This document shows, piece by piece, positions 35,301-50,300 of a stretch of 64,000 nucleotides of DNA. The stretch is from Tipula vernalis (taxonomy: Eukaryota; Arthropoda; Insecta; Diptera; Tipulidae). The position numbers and the translations under genes were made by a program. Every line of letters begins with the position of its first letter. The stretch's first letter is position 1. Under the pieces are notes generated by a model. It was given only the letters and a program-made list of their open reading frames with translations, searched no databases and was not told where the DNA came from. The stretch covers positions 245,826,764 to 245,890,763 of the forward strand of contig OY282559.1 in assembly GCA_958295665.1 (NCBI GenBank). The letters are read 5' to 3'.

Positions 35301-38300
35301 CGATCCAAAAGATCGAATTCCGTTATATTCTTATATCGATCGCATAAATCTTATGATCACCCACATAATTATATGTGTAATATAAATAAATATATTTTTA
35401 ATTGGTGTAGATAATTTTCTTTAATCAAAAAAGAAAGTACGATCGCCCTCTATATAAATACGTAAATGATCATCATCACACCTAACCACATTTTTGAAAT
35501 GTGTGGTTTCGCATGACTTCAGATCAAAAAAAACAAAAAATTTATAAATAAATCCAAATGTCTGAGAATAAATTGTACAAACCAGTGGCGGTAAAATACA
35601 TACGATCGATACCATCTTCCTCGCGCATATCACTATACACACATTTATGTAAATTACCATATTTAATAATTAAAATGACAAAAAAAAAAAAAACTTCAAT
35701 ATTTAATTTAAAAAACTAAAATTGTTAAATCAAATACACGATATTACATAATACAACATAACCTCAAAATTGGGCGCCATACTTAATTTTAATATAGTAT
35801 GCGATCGATCTCGACTGAATCCACGCACGCGGGACGACATATTGAAATTTTTTAAATAAATATGAAACACAAATTTTGGACTTGGACGAAAAATTCTTAG
35901 AAAATTATTGAATTTTTTTTTGATGTATTTACCAAAATTGTTCACACACAGTGAAATCCCGAATTTAATTTTTTTTATGTTTTTTTTTTTTTGTGTTAAG
36001 ATTCTTGAAACGTTCGAACACGTTCTGACTGTTGTTGTTGTTATTGTTGTAGGTACACTACATCATCATAGTATATTGAATTAACAATTGAGAATTATTC
36101 TAAGGTAGGTAAAGGTATGTACGTGTGTGTTTGTGTCTCAGAGTACAGTATTTGTCGGTATCTTTGTGTTATAAAAAAGTTGTTATTTTATTTGTTTAAA
36201 TAATAAGAATAATAATTTCGGTAAATGAGTATTGTTGTTGGTAAAAAAAAAAAACGATGGATAATGAGGAAGAAAGTACTGTCGATGAGTTATGATCGTA
36301 TTTTTAATATTTGAACGACAAGGAGAAAGGTAGCCCTTGGTATTGTTGTAGTTATTTCAAGGAAAAACAATAAATATCACTTTCTTCCTGTTCAGCAAGG
36401 ATGGCTATTTTGATATGCTGTATCTTTTATAAACTACTAAAGGGTTCCCACCATTCATTTCCTACCTCTTGTTTATAAACTCGAAAAATTGTTCACACCA
36501 AAATAAACAAATTCATTCATCAAATGAAATCCACATTGTGACATAATCATCGCGCACCGATCATTTTATAACAAACAAAAAAAAATATTTTTGTATTTTG
36601 TTGTGTTATTCTCAGACTGATCTATCTTCCTGAACCTGTATACATACATGTATGTTTTGTACCTAACACGATGTCTCAGACGAACTCGATTAATCAAGAA
36701 TCTATGAATGTACACACAATATTTATAAAATGCCGACGAAGCTTGTACAATTGTACATATTGTGTGCATGTGTGTAACTGATATTTTATGTGAGTAGGTT
36801 GATCTTCTCATGATGATCACCCAAAAATCAGGTCAACCAACAATTTTCTATTTAATATACAATATTATGCGTAATATATACAGAAGTGGTGAAGAGACTT
36901 TACACACTACACTCATCACTCTGGTTGAACTTTTATCAATTAAAAATGTTTCCGTACATACCACAATTGAAAAACATGTGACAACTTTTCTATTTACTTA
37001 TAGTTATTGGACTCTATAAGTAGAGAAATAATATCAATGATCATGATCGATTAGTTTTAATTAAAAAATTCCATTGAACTTTAAAAAAATTGTTCAGATA
37101 AAAATCTGTCATCAAAAACCTGTCATTTTCGAACCCGTATAGTCATTTCGATTGTTATAATTTAATTTTCTTTTACTTTGTTTTACGTACATAATATAGT
37201 AAATACGGATCGAGAAGTGTGTGTAGGCGGATCGAGTTAAAAGAGATCATGAAGATGGATTAAAATAAATTTAATACACAGCTAGCTAGCTATGAACGGC
37301 TTAAGTTTAAAAAGTAATTTGTATTGTGGTCAGGACATTTAAAAAAAAATAAAATTAAACAACAACTGCAACGTAAAATTTCGTGATAAGATTAGAATGC
37401 TATACATATACACCATCGTGTCTTACACGTACAGGTGTTAAATGCGTGATCAAACTTTATCTCGGAATGTGATGCTACGTACTTATACCATTTTAAGCTT
37501 TAATGCTAATTTTAACTTTTTTTTGATGTCTGATATTCTATTTTCGTCTCGATATAAATGTGTTGATGTAAAATATTAATGCATATGTATATATTGTGCA
37601 TGTACATATGTGTACAGTTGGGAAATAGTAATTGAAGTGGGCGCTTAAAATGTTTACAGAGATAAGATAAAAAAAAAAATCTATATACCCAGGGAAAAAA
37701 TAAAAATTGGGGGCAAGTGTCAAAATACTCGAGTATATGCACTTTCTAAATGTACTACTGCACCAAATGTAGGTACGTGTACGACTAATTCTATATATAC
37801 ATATCTGTTAGATTGTGATGAAATTGACGATCACCTATCAATTAAAAACGAATCAACGCGTCAATTGAATTAAATATTTTATTTATTTTTTGTTAGGTTA
37901 CAATTACCACATCAGTTTTAACAATAAAATTCAATTTAATTGTGTGTTTGCGCGCGCACGGCGCCTCCTTGTATACTATTTACGAGTATGCCACCCAGTT
38001 CGCTTACATATAAATCTTAACAACAAATTATTGCTATTTTAATGCCACTTTATAACAACTCAACTCGTTGTGTTGTTGTTTTGTTAATAAGAAGTGACAG
38101 GTTTTCTTTCATTATATGTCATTTCACTTGACATTTATATCTCTTGTTCTCATACAAAATAAGATAAATAACATACAAGCAAAAAAAAAAAAAAGGGAAT
38201 TGAAGTCTCTTGCTCGGTTTTCTTTCACACTTTTTATAAAAACAAAAAAAATTGATATCGTAATACATTTTTTAGTTACACACTCACGCACACACACACA

Positions 38301-41300
38301 CGTACGCTTAATTAAGGTTAAAAGGTTGAAAAATCCTGGTCGAAAACAAAAAAAAATACTTTTGCCGCGATTTGATCAAAGTAAAAAAAAACAATGTTTT
38401 AATCGATATACATTTTTTTTGCTATAATCGTTTAAGATTAATTAAGATAAAAAGATAACCGAGAAGACGATGTAGTTGCAAGCGGAGACCCACCACATAA
38501 AACCTTTTACCACAATAAAAGTTTTCCAAATTAAGATGTTAATCTTCAACTTTTCGTTTTTTTTTTTTTTTGTATATTTCAAAAATCTCTGAATCCTATT
38601 ATTAAAAAAAGCTAAAAGGAAGTAAATTTGTTGTTGTTGTTGCTGTTTTTGTGTTTAGAAAAAGAAGGTTAGAATTAACTAATTATTGTTGTAACGTTTT
38701 TATTTCATTTAATCGTCCTCAAAATTATATTAATCCAAAATGAAGGCCCGCCCATTAAAATGTATTGTATATAAAATTTTTTGAGATGTTTAAATTTTGG
38801 TTATGCGATTTAGGCGTTAAGGCACTATATACATACATGACATTGTCTAGTCACGGAGTGTGGGAAGACATAAATCGGTGGAATAATTTAGATTTTGTCT
38901 AACCACATTTTTGACCGTATATAATTGATTCAATTTCTACTTTTCCTCACAGAATTTAGATTTTTTTCAAAATTTTTAAGCTTAATTCAAATTTTATTAA
39001 TATTATGCCTTGGAATTGTCAAAATTTTCAGATCACCGTGAAATATCTATTAAATCTCAATTTTAAATCCGAAAACTGTACATTTTATATTAAGTATTCA
39101 AACTCTGACGATTAAAACAAAAATATCGACCGGAAGTTATCCAAGACTTTCATGGAGGCAAATTAAAATAATACCTCTGACATTTAGCATGTTAACCCCA
39201 TTGGAATTTCCACTTCTATAGCAGATATTTGTCATAACGGATATAGTAAGAGCCAATTTGGCTACCTTTAGGCCAATTTTGAAATCAATTTTTAATAGAG
39301 AACTGCTCGTGCTGAGTCTAGCATTGAACCCCTTTGGCCAAAAATGACTAGTCAATCTTACAGCATTTTCATGGTATAGCGTATTTAATAAAAATTAAGT
39401 GAAGTTTTTTGGCACTTTCGGCTTAAACATAAAAAATTAAATTCAGTTCCATCCCAGAAAAGGTTCTAAAAACTCCTCAAAAAATTAACAAAATGCCTCA
39501 AACCTTGGAGAACTACAAATTCTAAATACTTTTCAGTTATTTTTCTGGGTTTTCTGAATTCTTGTTTCCGGACTTTAAATATTTCATTAATCTGGATTTT
39601 TAATTTTCAGAATGTATACGCATTTTCTGGCGAATAGATATTTATGCGGTAAATATCGATTTGGGTGGCTTAAATCGCTAAATGGGCTCATGAAAATAGT
39701 TGTTTAAGCCCTAAATAGTTTCATTGGCCGATTTACCGATTTAAGCCATCTACACAAATATTTTTCAATTTCCAATTTGTGTAACCCACGCGGGGCTGGT
39801 CGTTTAACCCAATAAAAATGGCTATATGCTGAAATTCTGGATTTAAATAGATCGAGGTCGAGGAACTAAAAAAAATGTCTTTTCACCCGCCCGAGGGGCG
39901 GAAGTGGGGAAAATTTCCCCACAAGCTCATTCACAATAAGTTGTACCAAAAGTTGTGGAATATCAAACTCCTCATAAAAAAAAAAAAAAATTTAAATTTC
40001 AGGCCGTATTCACTGATTTTTATAGCCTTGTTGATAAATTTTGGCAATCATTTATCCACATCTTTTCGACAATAATGCTACTACAGTACAGTTTGGCTAT
40101 TTTGTCGTAGTGCCCAATAGAACTGATTGAATTGTTAAAATTTAGAATTTCAATTATTTGAAAAATTAAACTTTAAAAATAAATTAGGATTCGCCCGGTT
40201 GACTTTGAAAGAGGCGATAATTCCTTCTGTGAGCCAGTAGCGTCTCACAAATCAGCCATTTTGACCGATTTTGGTACAAATTTTCGCCGAGAACAAAAAT
40301 TCGCCCCGAAAAAAGGAAAGGTGGAAAAATATATTTTATTTGAGTTACAATTCGCCGTTAACGTGGAGAAAAGAGGAGAAACGATTTTTCCTGTTTTCGA
40401 GACGCCGTAAGGTGTGTTATTATTTATATCTCAATAACGACTGAACGGTCGTTAATGGAATAAAAAACGTTACACGCGGCACCGTTAAAGATTAGGAAAA
40501 AGGAAAAACGGGTAGAAATATTGGTTGTTTCTTCATACATTTAATAATTTCTATTTGTAAGCTTTCTACAAAAATTGATCAACTTTGAAACATTTCGTTT
40601 TCGCTCCTTCGAACAAACCGTTATATTTCGAATTTTTACTGTACTTACGCCCTTCAGAAGGGGGTTGGAGCAATCACATATTTTTGTTTAATCCTATGCC
40701 CATAAATCTACTTAAATTTAGAACTTCAACCTAAAGCGTTTTCCTGCGTTTTGATCTTTTTCGTCTATTCGCTGGATTAATAGGAGAAAGTTTGAATTTT
40801 GTACACTTCCATTTTCTGTGGCAAGTTTACGACTTCATGTTGTAATTAAGTGTTTTGTCCCACAACCGAATGAACCGATTTTTTCTTCAGTTTGTGGCTA
40901 ATAGTGTTTTTAATCATTGATCGCAAATTGCAGCAAAAGCCTTGAAATTTCAGCAAATTTTACAATTTAAAATGCTAAACCTAAAAAAATTCCGAAAATT
41001 TTTAAAATTAAATTCTGAAATTCGAAAACTAACATTTTATGTCAGAAACCACCGCAAGATGATATACCAAAGACCAATCTAAGATAAAAGTGTGCCAGAT
41101 CCTTACTTTAAATTTCTTGAAACAGGCAATTATAGATAATATGTTATAAAACATATCCGTATTCTTAGAAACCAGAGACCGTAAACATCCTTCCGGAAAT
41201 ATGAAGATAATAAAACATCATTTGAAACCTGTATGTGTTAAATTACTTTAACACTTGTATTTCTTCACTTATAGGTATACTGTTACGGATAAGTCAAAGT

Positions 41301-44300
41301 TTCTTATCGGTGACATTTTATTGCCACTAATAATAAAACAAACACAACATAAAATAAAATGAAATTTGCATAAGTTCAGTCGGTTAGAGGTAAACAAAAG
41401 TAAAATAAAATTAAATTGTGAAAACGATAAAAGAGCACGTCCCCGCACCTGGATTTATTGTGTTTAGTTAGTCTTTTATTGTTTTACGGCCCCCGAAGGT
41501 TATGAAGATAAAAGCATAATCATACAAAAAAAAAAAACATAAATTACTGGAAAATGACCGAAAAAAAATAAGTGAAAGGAATCACACCTCTTTTAAACGA
41601 TTCCAAGATTTCTGTTGTGTTGTTATTTTAAGAATAGACATATGCGTGCTCACTCTATCTTACATGTACATGCATAATAGTTAATATTGCTGCTGCGGTT
41701 CTAGAATTGTGATGGAATAATTTAGTTCGAATATTAAATTGTAAAATAGGAAAGCCAACATACCTATACAGATGAGGAACACACAAGGTGTTTTCATGTT
41801 TATTGCAATATACTCCTATACATATGTATTTTTTTACCTGGAATTTTATTTATTATAACAATTTTTTTTTTTTTTTTTGTTGCAGTGGATGTTTAAATAA
41901 CAGATTTATTTTCTTATTTTAAAACGAACAAAACACAAATGTCGAAAAGATTATTTGCATTTTTGCTTAAAAATAGATTTACACGCATGTATTTATAGTA
42001 TACATACTTATTGAGTATATGAACCATCAACCAATATAAAGAAGGAAATTTATATAAGATTAAATTCCTGTTTGCCAGGAAATGAGTACAACCCCTTTTT
42101 GGTCGTTCGTTCGCCTTAGGCGGAACAAAACAATATACATATATGTATTACCTTTCCTAGTTCTCAAATCTAAAAAGCTTGACCACAATTTATGTATATA
42201 TGTATATAAATAGGTATAACAGAGTCGATTTGTCGATTTCTCTTGTTATAAAATACATGACAATGTGGAATTTGATAAGATGATTGTTGTTCTTTTACGT
42301 TCCCAACTGATAAGAAAGTAAAAAAAAAAGTTGTGTTAAAGTCGTAAGTATATATATATATATATATATTTTATATATCGTGATTGATATTTTATTTATT
42401 TATTTATTTATATAAATAATATTTTTATTTCCATTATATAGGTTGAATGAACTATAAACTACTAATATCGAATTACAAAAAAACAAATAAAAAATACAAT
42501 CTAGAATTAAAATTTTTCTTGTATTATATGAGTCACTAGTTGGGTATTTTAATCATAGTCGTATATATGAAAAATCGTTAAAACGTGACAATGGTTTCGG
42601 TACGTCGGTTACAATTACACATCCTCATGGGGATTACAAAAAAAAAAAACTGTATAATTTCTCTTCTACATAATCCTTTTATTCATGTCCTTTCACTCAT
42701 TATTTGAATAATCCATTTCACACTAAAGGCTTAGATTTTTTTTTTTTTTTTTTAATTCATAATTTTTAATGACAGACAGGATATTAAATACAAATATTGA
42801 ATTAGGGATGAAAGAAAACGGTGTAGAAATTATAGAGAGATTTATTCCCCTTTTTTTATTTAAATCTGAAAACTATTTTTTTTATGATAAATTTGAATAG
42901 AAATGCTATTATTTTGATTTGACTGATTGTTTTGATGACAAGGTACAAAAAATATCGGATTTGAATCAGTAGCGGCGTAGCACCATAATTTGGCAAAACC
43001 AAAATACTGGGAGGTCGATAAAAGTACCTATTATCTCACACATACTTATACACACACGAATCAATCAACAAAAAAAAAAAAAAAAACTACAAATTTCACA
43101 CTCAACTCGAAATTTCGAAAAAACATTAAAAAAATTAAATCAAATTTAACACGATAACACACTGCGGTAGGGCTAAGAACAAATTATGTTTCTTTTTGAT
43201 TTTCTCGCTCTCTTATACATTATACACATATCTATACAACAATGTCCATCAAAAGCAAAACTTTAAGACGAAGATTTTTTTATTTAAATTATATTTTTGA
43301 CTTTTTAATCCACGCACCACAACAATACCGCAGTATTATGAACCCAAACAATAAAATCCTATACACTAATCTTGTCTAGTCTCGAGATGCGATTAAACGG
43401 ATCACCGTCAGAAATACAGGCATGCTTTGTCATTCTGTATGTATATTATGTAGTAAAAGCGTTAAAACAATAAAAAAAATTATATAAAAGTAAAAAGATC
43501 AAAGACATTAAATAACCGTGCCGCTAAGCGCAGGTAAATATATAACGGTATGATTACTACTTACGATAATTGTCGGTCGTAACGACTTTCCCGTCGTTTT
43601 CGATTCTGAGAAATTTTCGTGAGCATCTTGATTGAAGTATAACTTCTGACCCCCTTCCACTGCAAAGTGCTCCCGCAATCAACACCTGAAATTAAAGCGA
43701 AAAAAAAAATTGTTGAGTTTTAATAAATAAATGTCATTTAATATACATGATACAGAGACTACGACATACAACTCCACCTCATTTCATCATCCATGTTTAA
43801 TGGTTACGATATTATATGTAATATATATACCTATAGATGCCCAGGAGGTGTATGAATTGAGTTGTTGAAAATATTTGCTAAATATGCAGAAGCTGTTTAT
43901 GCGCACAATACGGGGGGACGATTTGTAAAAGATTATAAATTTCCATTTTGTTGTTGTATATTTTAATCGCTCCAAGGCCCTTATGATTTTAATTCATTTA
44001 TTATCGCGAAATCTCTCTTTTAAGACAAACAACAACAAAATATATATGTCACACTGGCAAAACCTAAAATTATCTTTCTCCATAATGAAAACCAAAAAAA
44101 AGGGGTGGTTACGTTTTGGTATGTACATTGTACATATTATACGTACAGAAATTATAATTTGCGCGCTTATTCATCATGAAATGAACACACAATGAAAACA
44201 ACAACAACAACTAAATAATCTGTCAACTCCCGGAAGAATTTCGATACAGCTTCTATACTTTATAATGAGGATGTACCTACTCTCAGAAACGAAAAAGTAT

Positions 44301-47300
44301 TGTAATTTCACCTGCGGCCATATTATATACCGAGGATATTATTTACCTTAATACTTGAGATTTTAATCGCAAGAAAGTATAGCAAAGAGGGGTTATGGTG
44401 ATTGCACATACCAAAAATTTCATATTTTAAATTTCGATTTGGCCCTAGGGGTGCACATTTATTTATTTGGGGGAATTTTTATTTTTTAATCTAATGTAGA
44501 ATGGTTTAAGATGTTTTTGAAAGAGAAATGGAAATCTGCATAAATACTGATCAACGCAGAATTACACTCAAAATTTAGTTATTTTTTAAACTTTGATTTA
44601 CTTTAACTAATCCCATTCTCACTTTAAGTGTCTAGTTTTTGATAAAGCGACCAAACAATTCTGTAGACATAATTTGTATTTCGATGTGAAAGTAAATAAT
44701 AATAATAAACGGGTTTTAGATGCTGCTAATTAGTTTCAATCCCGAGACAGCCCTTCGTATGAGCCTAGACAATCGGAAGATGCTAAACAACCTCTACTCT
44801 GAGGAGGTACCTCTACGAAAGTAAGACCTCGTTCTTCAATAAGTTGAAATCCGGGCCTTTCATAATCCCTAATTTGTATTTTAAGATTCATAGTTTTTAT
44901 TTGTTTTTAACTGATCTCTTTTGCATCGCTACTTGTGAGAAAAAAGTAGACGAAGATTTGACTACTACTACTACTAGCTACGATCATATCGTTCTGTATT
45001 ATATCGTTACATTTAAACGGTACAATAGAAAACGATTTTTTGCCCCAGCCTGTATCCAAACTTTTATTTAATTAATCGATTTGCATTTTATTAATATTCA
45101 AACATAACTAATATATAATATTTTCACTAAGAAGCGCCCATAAATGAACGCATTCCAAATCGGCTATAAAAATATTATAAATATTTTTTTATGAATTTCG
45201 GATTACTAATCCCAAAAAAAAAAAAAAAACTTGATTATAGAAATTATCATCATCATCGTTTGATTATAGTGATCATATGGATTAAACATAATAATAATCA
45301 ATTTTATGTAAATGATTCTCAATAAAAAAAGCAAAAAATAAAAAAATATATGGCACGCGATCTAAACTTGCATTACTTTAAAATGCAGTAAAGAAACCCC
45401 CAGTGATCACAATAAACGTACGATCAAAATATATTTGATGATCGCAAATTTTGTGCTATTTCAGGAATACCTGGAAATCTTTTTTGTTGTTGTTGTTGTT
45501 GTTATTTACATAGCATTTAAAATAACACAAAATTCATACACAGTTATAAGAAAATAGAAAATAATAATAATCTTAAAGAGGTAATTTAATTTGCATATCT
45601 AAACATTTTACTACGTACCTATGTATATAAAATAGTAATCAAGAATATAAATAAAATACATATGTAATTAAACACGAATACTGTATATTGTGTAAAAAAA
45701 AAATTAAATGATTAATTTAAATTTATATGATTACTGTCGAGTATATAATATAGTGTCATAAGATCATGTTTTGAGATTTAACCCCTGTATTGTGAAAATC
45801 ATTACATTACTGTGTGAATTATGTTCACTGGCCTGGTCATAAGGGTTAAATAGTTTTCTTATCGCTCGTTTAGTGCTTACTCTATATATAAATTGGTGTT
45901 CTTGACCCAAATATTGAGCCACCGTTTTATTGTGTGTGCTTGTGAGTATTACATTATTAGAACAACAAATCGAATTATTTATTAAAATTCAATTTCCTTA
46001 TTTATTCAATATGGCGCCATTTTTACATTTTTTTTTTTTGTTTTTTTATTTTTGTTAATTAAATTTTCTTTTGAACTAATTTAATTGTATTTTGGTCTTA
46101 TGTGGTTCCGCTACTTTTTTTTAACCAATCTTCACAATATAATATATCTACACATACGCGCAACATACTACATACCTATTCAAATATTTTTCCATCGTCT
46201 TCATTAATTTCACATTTCTTAGATTTTACAAACGAAAAAGAAATTTTTTTTTTTTTTTTTATGATTTTTCTTATAATATTGATCTTTTGTCTGTGTGTTA
46301 ATTAGTTTTTTAAATATTTTATTTGTCTTCCATTAAAAAAAAAAAAAAAAAAAATTGTTATAAGAAAATTTTATAATGATCATCGATTTGTTGTGAAGAA
46401 AGGTGATCATTGTAATGTCTGTCGACTCTTGAATGTTGTGTGCACATATACGATCTCACTCCTCTACTAAACTCGAGAATTTATAATCCCTGATCGTATA
46501 TTTAGGAATTTTAATTTAGATTTTCTACAAAAAAAGAAAAAAAAATACTTCTCAACTTCATGTTAAATATTAACATGGTTGGATGGTTGGGATCATCGGG
46601 ATCTTTATATATACATTTTTTTTTGTACTTGATCTTGAAGAGCTTTTTTTTTTTTTGTTATTTATAGTTAGTTAGATGTGAGTAAACGGCGCGATCACAC
46701 CAAGTTAATTAAAATTTATTAACTGTTAAACGATATAGAGTGATCATAATAATAATAATAATAATGATCACTAGCTATATACATACTTAAGAAGGTTTGG
46801 TGTGTGTGTGTGTGTTGGTTTTCTAGAAATGATTTTGGTCGCTATATGTTATAATGATCGTTTTCTTTATAAAACTTTTTATATTATATATGTATAACAG
46901 TGGTATGGTGTGAGAAAATTAAACAAAATATAATAATAATAAAACAAATACGTTTTGTTGGAATTTGTGTAGTGATGAAGAAATACGATTACAAACAAAT
47001 AAATAAATAATTTTGGAATTACTCAGTTTATACTTATAAACCAAACCTAACTTCTTAAGACAAGACAGTTTGGACATAAAAAAAAACAATTTTGGTTTTA
47101 TCACGTTTAAATTGAAAATTTGCGTGATTATTATAAGTTTAGGGGTTTTTCGTTTCTCAACAAAATGTTCTAATTTATTTAACATGATCACAATAACACG
47201 GCGATAGTCACGATAGGATTTTTTTTTATGGTTTATTTTGGAAATTTGTTTTGGGCACTTGTCGCGTTTGTTGTTGTCTTCGTAAATCGATGAGGTGTTA

Positions 47301-50300
47301 TTTTTAGAAGGTTTATGTTTTTTTTTTTTTTATGTTATAATTTATTATGCTGTTTGCAACTCAACAACAACAGATGCACGCGGGGAGAATACATTTTGTA
47401 ATATTATTAATGGATTGTGTGTTTGTGTGTGTGTGTGTTTGTGAGAGATTTTAGGTTTTATTATTCGTTAATTTAATGGTAAAATTAATATTTTTATTAA
47501 TCCGTTCTTTAATATTAAAAAAAAATGTCTTCATTACTTAATTCATTGTCCTATATGACATATTATTAATGGTATCTAATCGTTTGGCACTTGTTATAAC
47601 TTCATTGAGTGTAGCATGTTGTGAAACGAAAAGTATTTATCTATGTAGGTCTTTTGGGGACTGTATTACAAAATGACTTAGTACGAAAAATAATTTCAAT
47701 GTGACTTGTGGAAATGTTGAAATTAAAATGTGTATGCTTTCTTTAACTCTCGTTTGTCAAACAAATTGAATGATCTCATTTTTTTTTTAACATTTTACGC
47801 TGGCACGGTACCGCGATTTATGATTGTCAAAATATCGAGATGCAAAAAACATGTGGCTCATTTTGGGGGAGCAGCACTAATCAGATTACACCTTTTTCGT
47901 TTTTAAATTGCAATAACTTTTCTTGTAGAGTACATTTTTGTGCAAGATCATAGAGGCCTTATTCAGGAAAACATTTACATCATAACAGGTACAATTGTAC
48001 CTCTGTTAACGTAGTAAAGTTATGCTGCCGGACAAGGGTTAAATAAAGATTATTAATTTGAATTTTGATGAAATTTAAAATTCAAAAATACATATTCAAT
48101 ATATCAATGTAAACACAAAAATTAGAGCAAGTATTTTTCGGAATTTGACCGAACCTACGTCATAATTTTATTAATTAATTTGAATTTATCTATTTTATTA
48201 GTACCTTTGAACATGCCAATGTTATCAAGTTTTGATTTATTTTGAGATTTGTAATTTTCGAGGATCGTGTTTGCTGTTCTATTTATGATATAAATTGACG
48301 ACATATTGATAACCGTGGGAATTTCACTGTAGATAATACAAATTTGAGAGAAACGCAATAAGCAATAGAACACAAATTTTTTGTGGAGACCAACTGGTGA
48401 CCCTAAACACAAGAAACATATAAATTAATAGAAAATCAAAATTAGAACGTCTCGCGTTTTGATTCTTTGCGAAATAGATTATAATTTAATATGTAAAGCA
48501 ATTTATACAAATGACAAAATATTATTTTTGTAATTTTAATTAAATTTCCCAAGATATAATTATTTATTTCACCCACTTATAAATTTTATTAAGAATAAAA
48601 AGTCAAGAAATATTAAATCTCTTAAAAATTTATTGTATTACATAACACTTTTGTGTGTTTGTTTGTTTAATATACATACGTATAGACATTATTCGATTGC
48701 TGTTAGTGTACGATAATAAAAAATTCTTATCAGCGCGCACAACTCAAATACAAAAAAAACATAAAAAATTAAAATTCTTTTAACTTAGAAACAATTAATT
48801 TCATCAATTATCTATTTTGTTTATATATAAAAAAAAAATAAATAAATAAAATAAAATATTTAACGTTAATTTTAATTTTTGTGAAAATGTCAAACCAATT
48901 TTTTTTTTTTTTTTTTTTTTTTTGGTTAAATCGTGATTAAAATGGAATTTGTTACTTTTGATCGATTTGATTTTTGATTGTATTTTTGGCTTTTTTTATT
49001 GTGTGATTAAAACGCGAGTATTTTTGTCACACATTTTTTTTTTTTTTTGTTTAATCAGGAATTTTTGGACATCATAATACTTATAAACGATATAGTGGGT
49101 GGTCACAGCTATAGTTGACTTGGGTAAATTTGAGAAAGTCTCCCAAGTGAATATTAATAATTTAAGTACCCATATATGTAAGTATAAAACCCATAATTGA
49201 TTGCCATGATATTATTATCAATTATTTTCAATTGTGTGTATATAATTCTCTTATATGTATGTTTATTAAAAAAAATAAAAATAAAAACGATAGTACAAAA
49301 GAAATAAAATAAAGACAAATTAATGTCCTTATAACACGCAATACAATAAATTCTTCATGTCGTATATCTTTAATACATAAGAAACTGAATACAAAAACAA
49401 AGTGTTACCATATCACACTATAAACATTATATAGAGACTAGAGAGAAGAAAAACAAAACATGATCACGATGATATTTGTCTTTGCGCCGTTTCTTATGGA
49501 AACGTGCCTAAGAAGAAAAACCAAAAGAAATGACATCTTAACAAAATATAACAATAATCAGGATTATAAATTTATTTATAAATATAGAAAATAATTTTTT
49601 TTTTTTTATATGATAGTGATCTTATTTCACGGTGGTGATCGTCATTATCAAACAATCATTAAAAAAAAGTAAATTTAGAGAGAACAGACAAATTAAGAAA
49701 AGTGTATGTCTTTATACACTAACTTGTATATATAAATATCAAAAGGATTTAATTTCATGCGTTTAGTGTGGAATATTAATAAGAGAAGAGGTTATAACCA
49801 TTTTGCTACTTTGTGTCGTTTTCAATTTAACATTTTTCTAAAAAAAAAAAAAAAAAAGAATTATGAACGAGCTTCTTCAGGGTGGTATATTATATTTTAT
49901 TGTATAAACGGTAGTTGGTCAAGTTTTTAATCTATGGAATGTTGATGATCGTTAATATTATTTTAATTGAAATGTATGTAAATAAATACGTGTTGTATGA
50001 GAATTGGGTGACCAGATGTACCGATTTAGAGATCGGAAGGAAGTTTCTGCTGGCTGTGCCAGCGCAATCCCGTTATGGTCAAAGACTATTAGTATGTCTG
50101 TATTTCATGAAAATCGGATAAGTATTTTCCGAGTTAATACACAGACTTTGCTTAGGTTGAAATACCTATCAAGTATTTTAACCCCCTCGAATATACTGCA
50201 ATTGGCTGTAAACATTAATTTTTGAGCGACTTATATATGCATATGGCGACGCATATAAAATCACCGCCTACATAACATAGACACACTCTGTTGTCATCAA

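Noticed and set aside
38116..38427. 103-aa plus-strand ORF inside FGF intron 3
   Set aside because: Lys/Phe/Thr-rich translation of A-runs and a CA microsatellite; no motif and no splice signals.
43565..43685. Alternative open frame of exon 3 as the FGF frame
   Set aside because: It has no FGF resemblance and ends at a stop in exon 5 before the core is complete.
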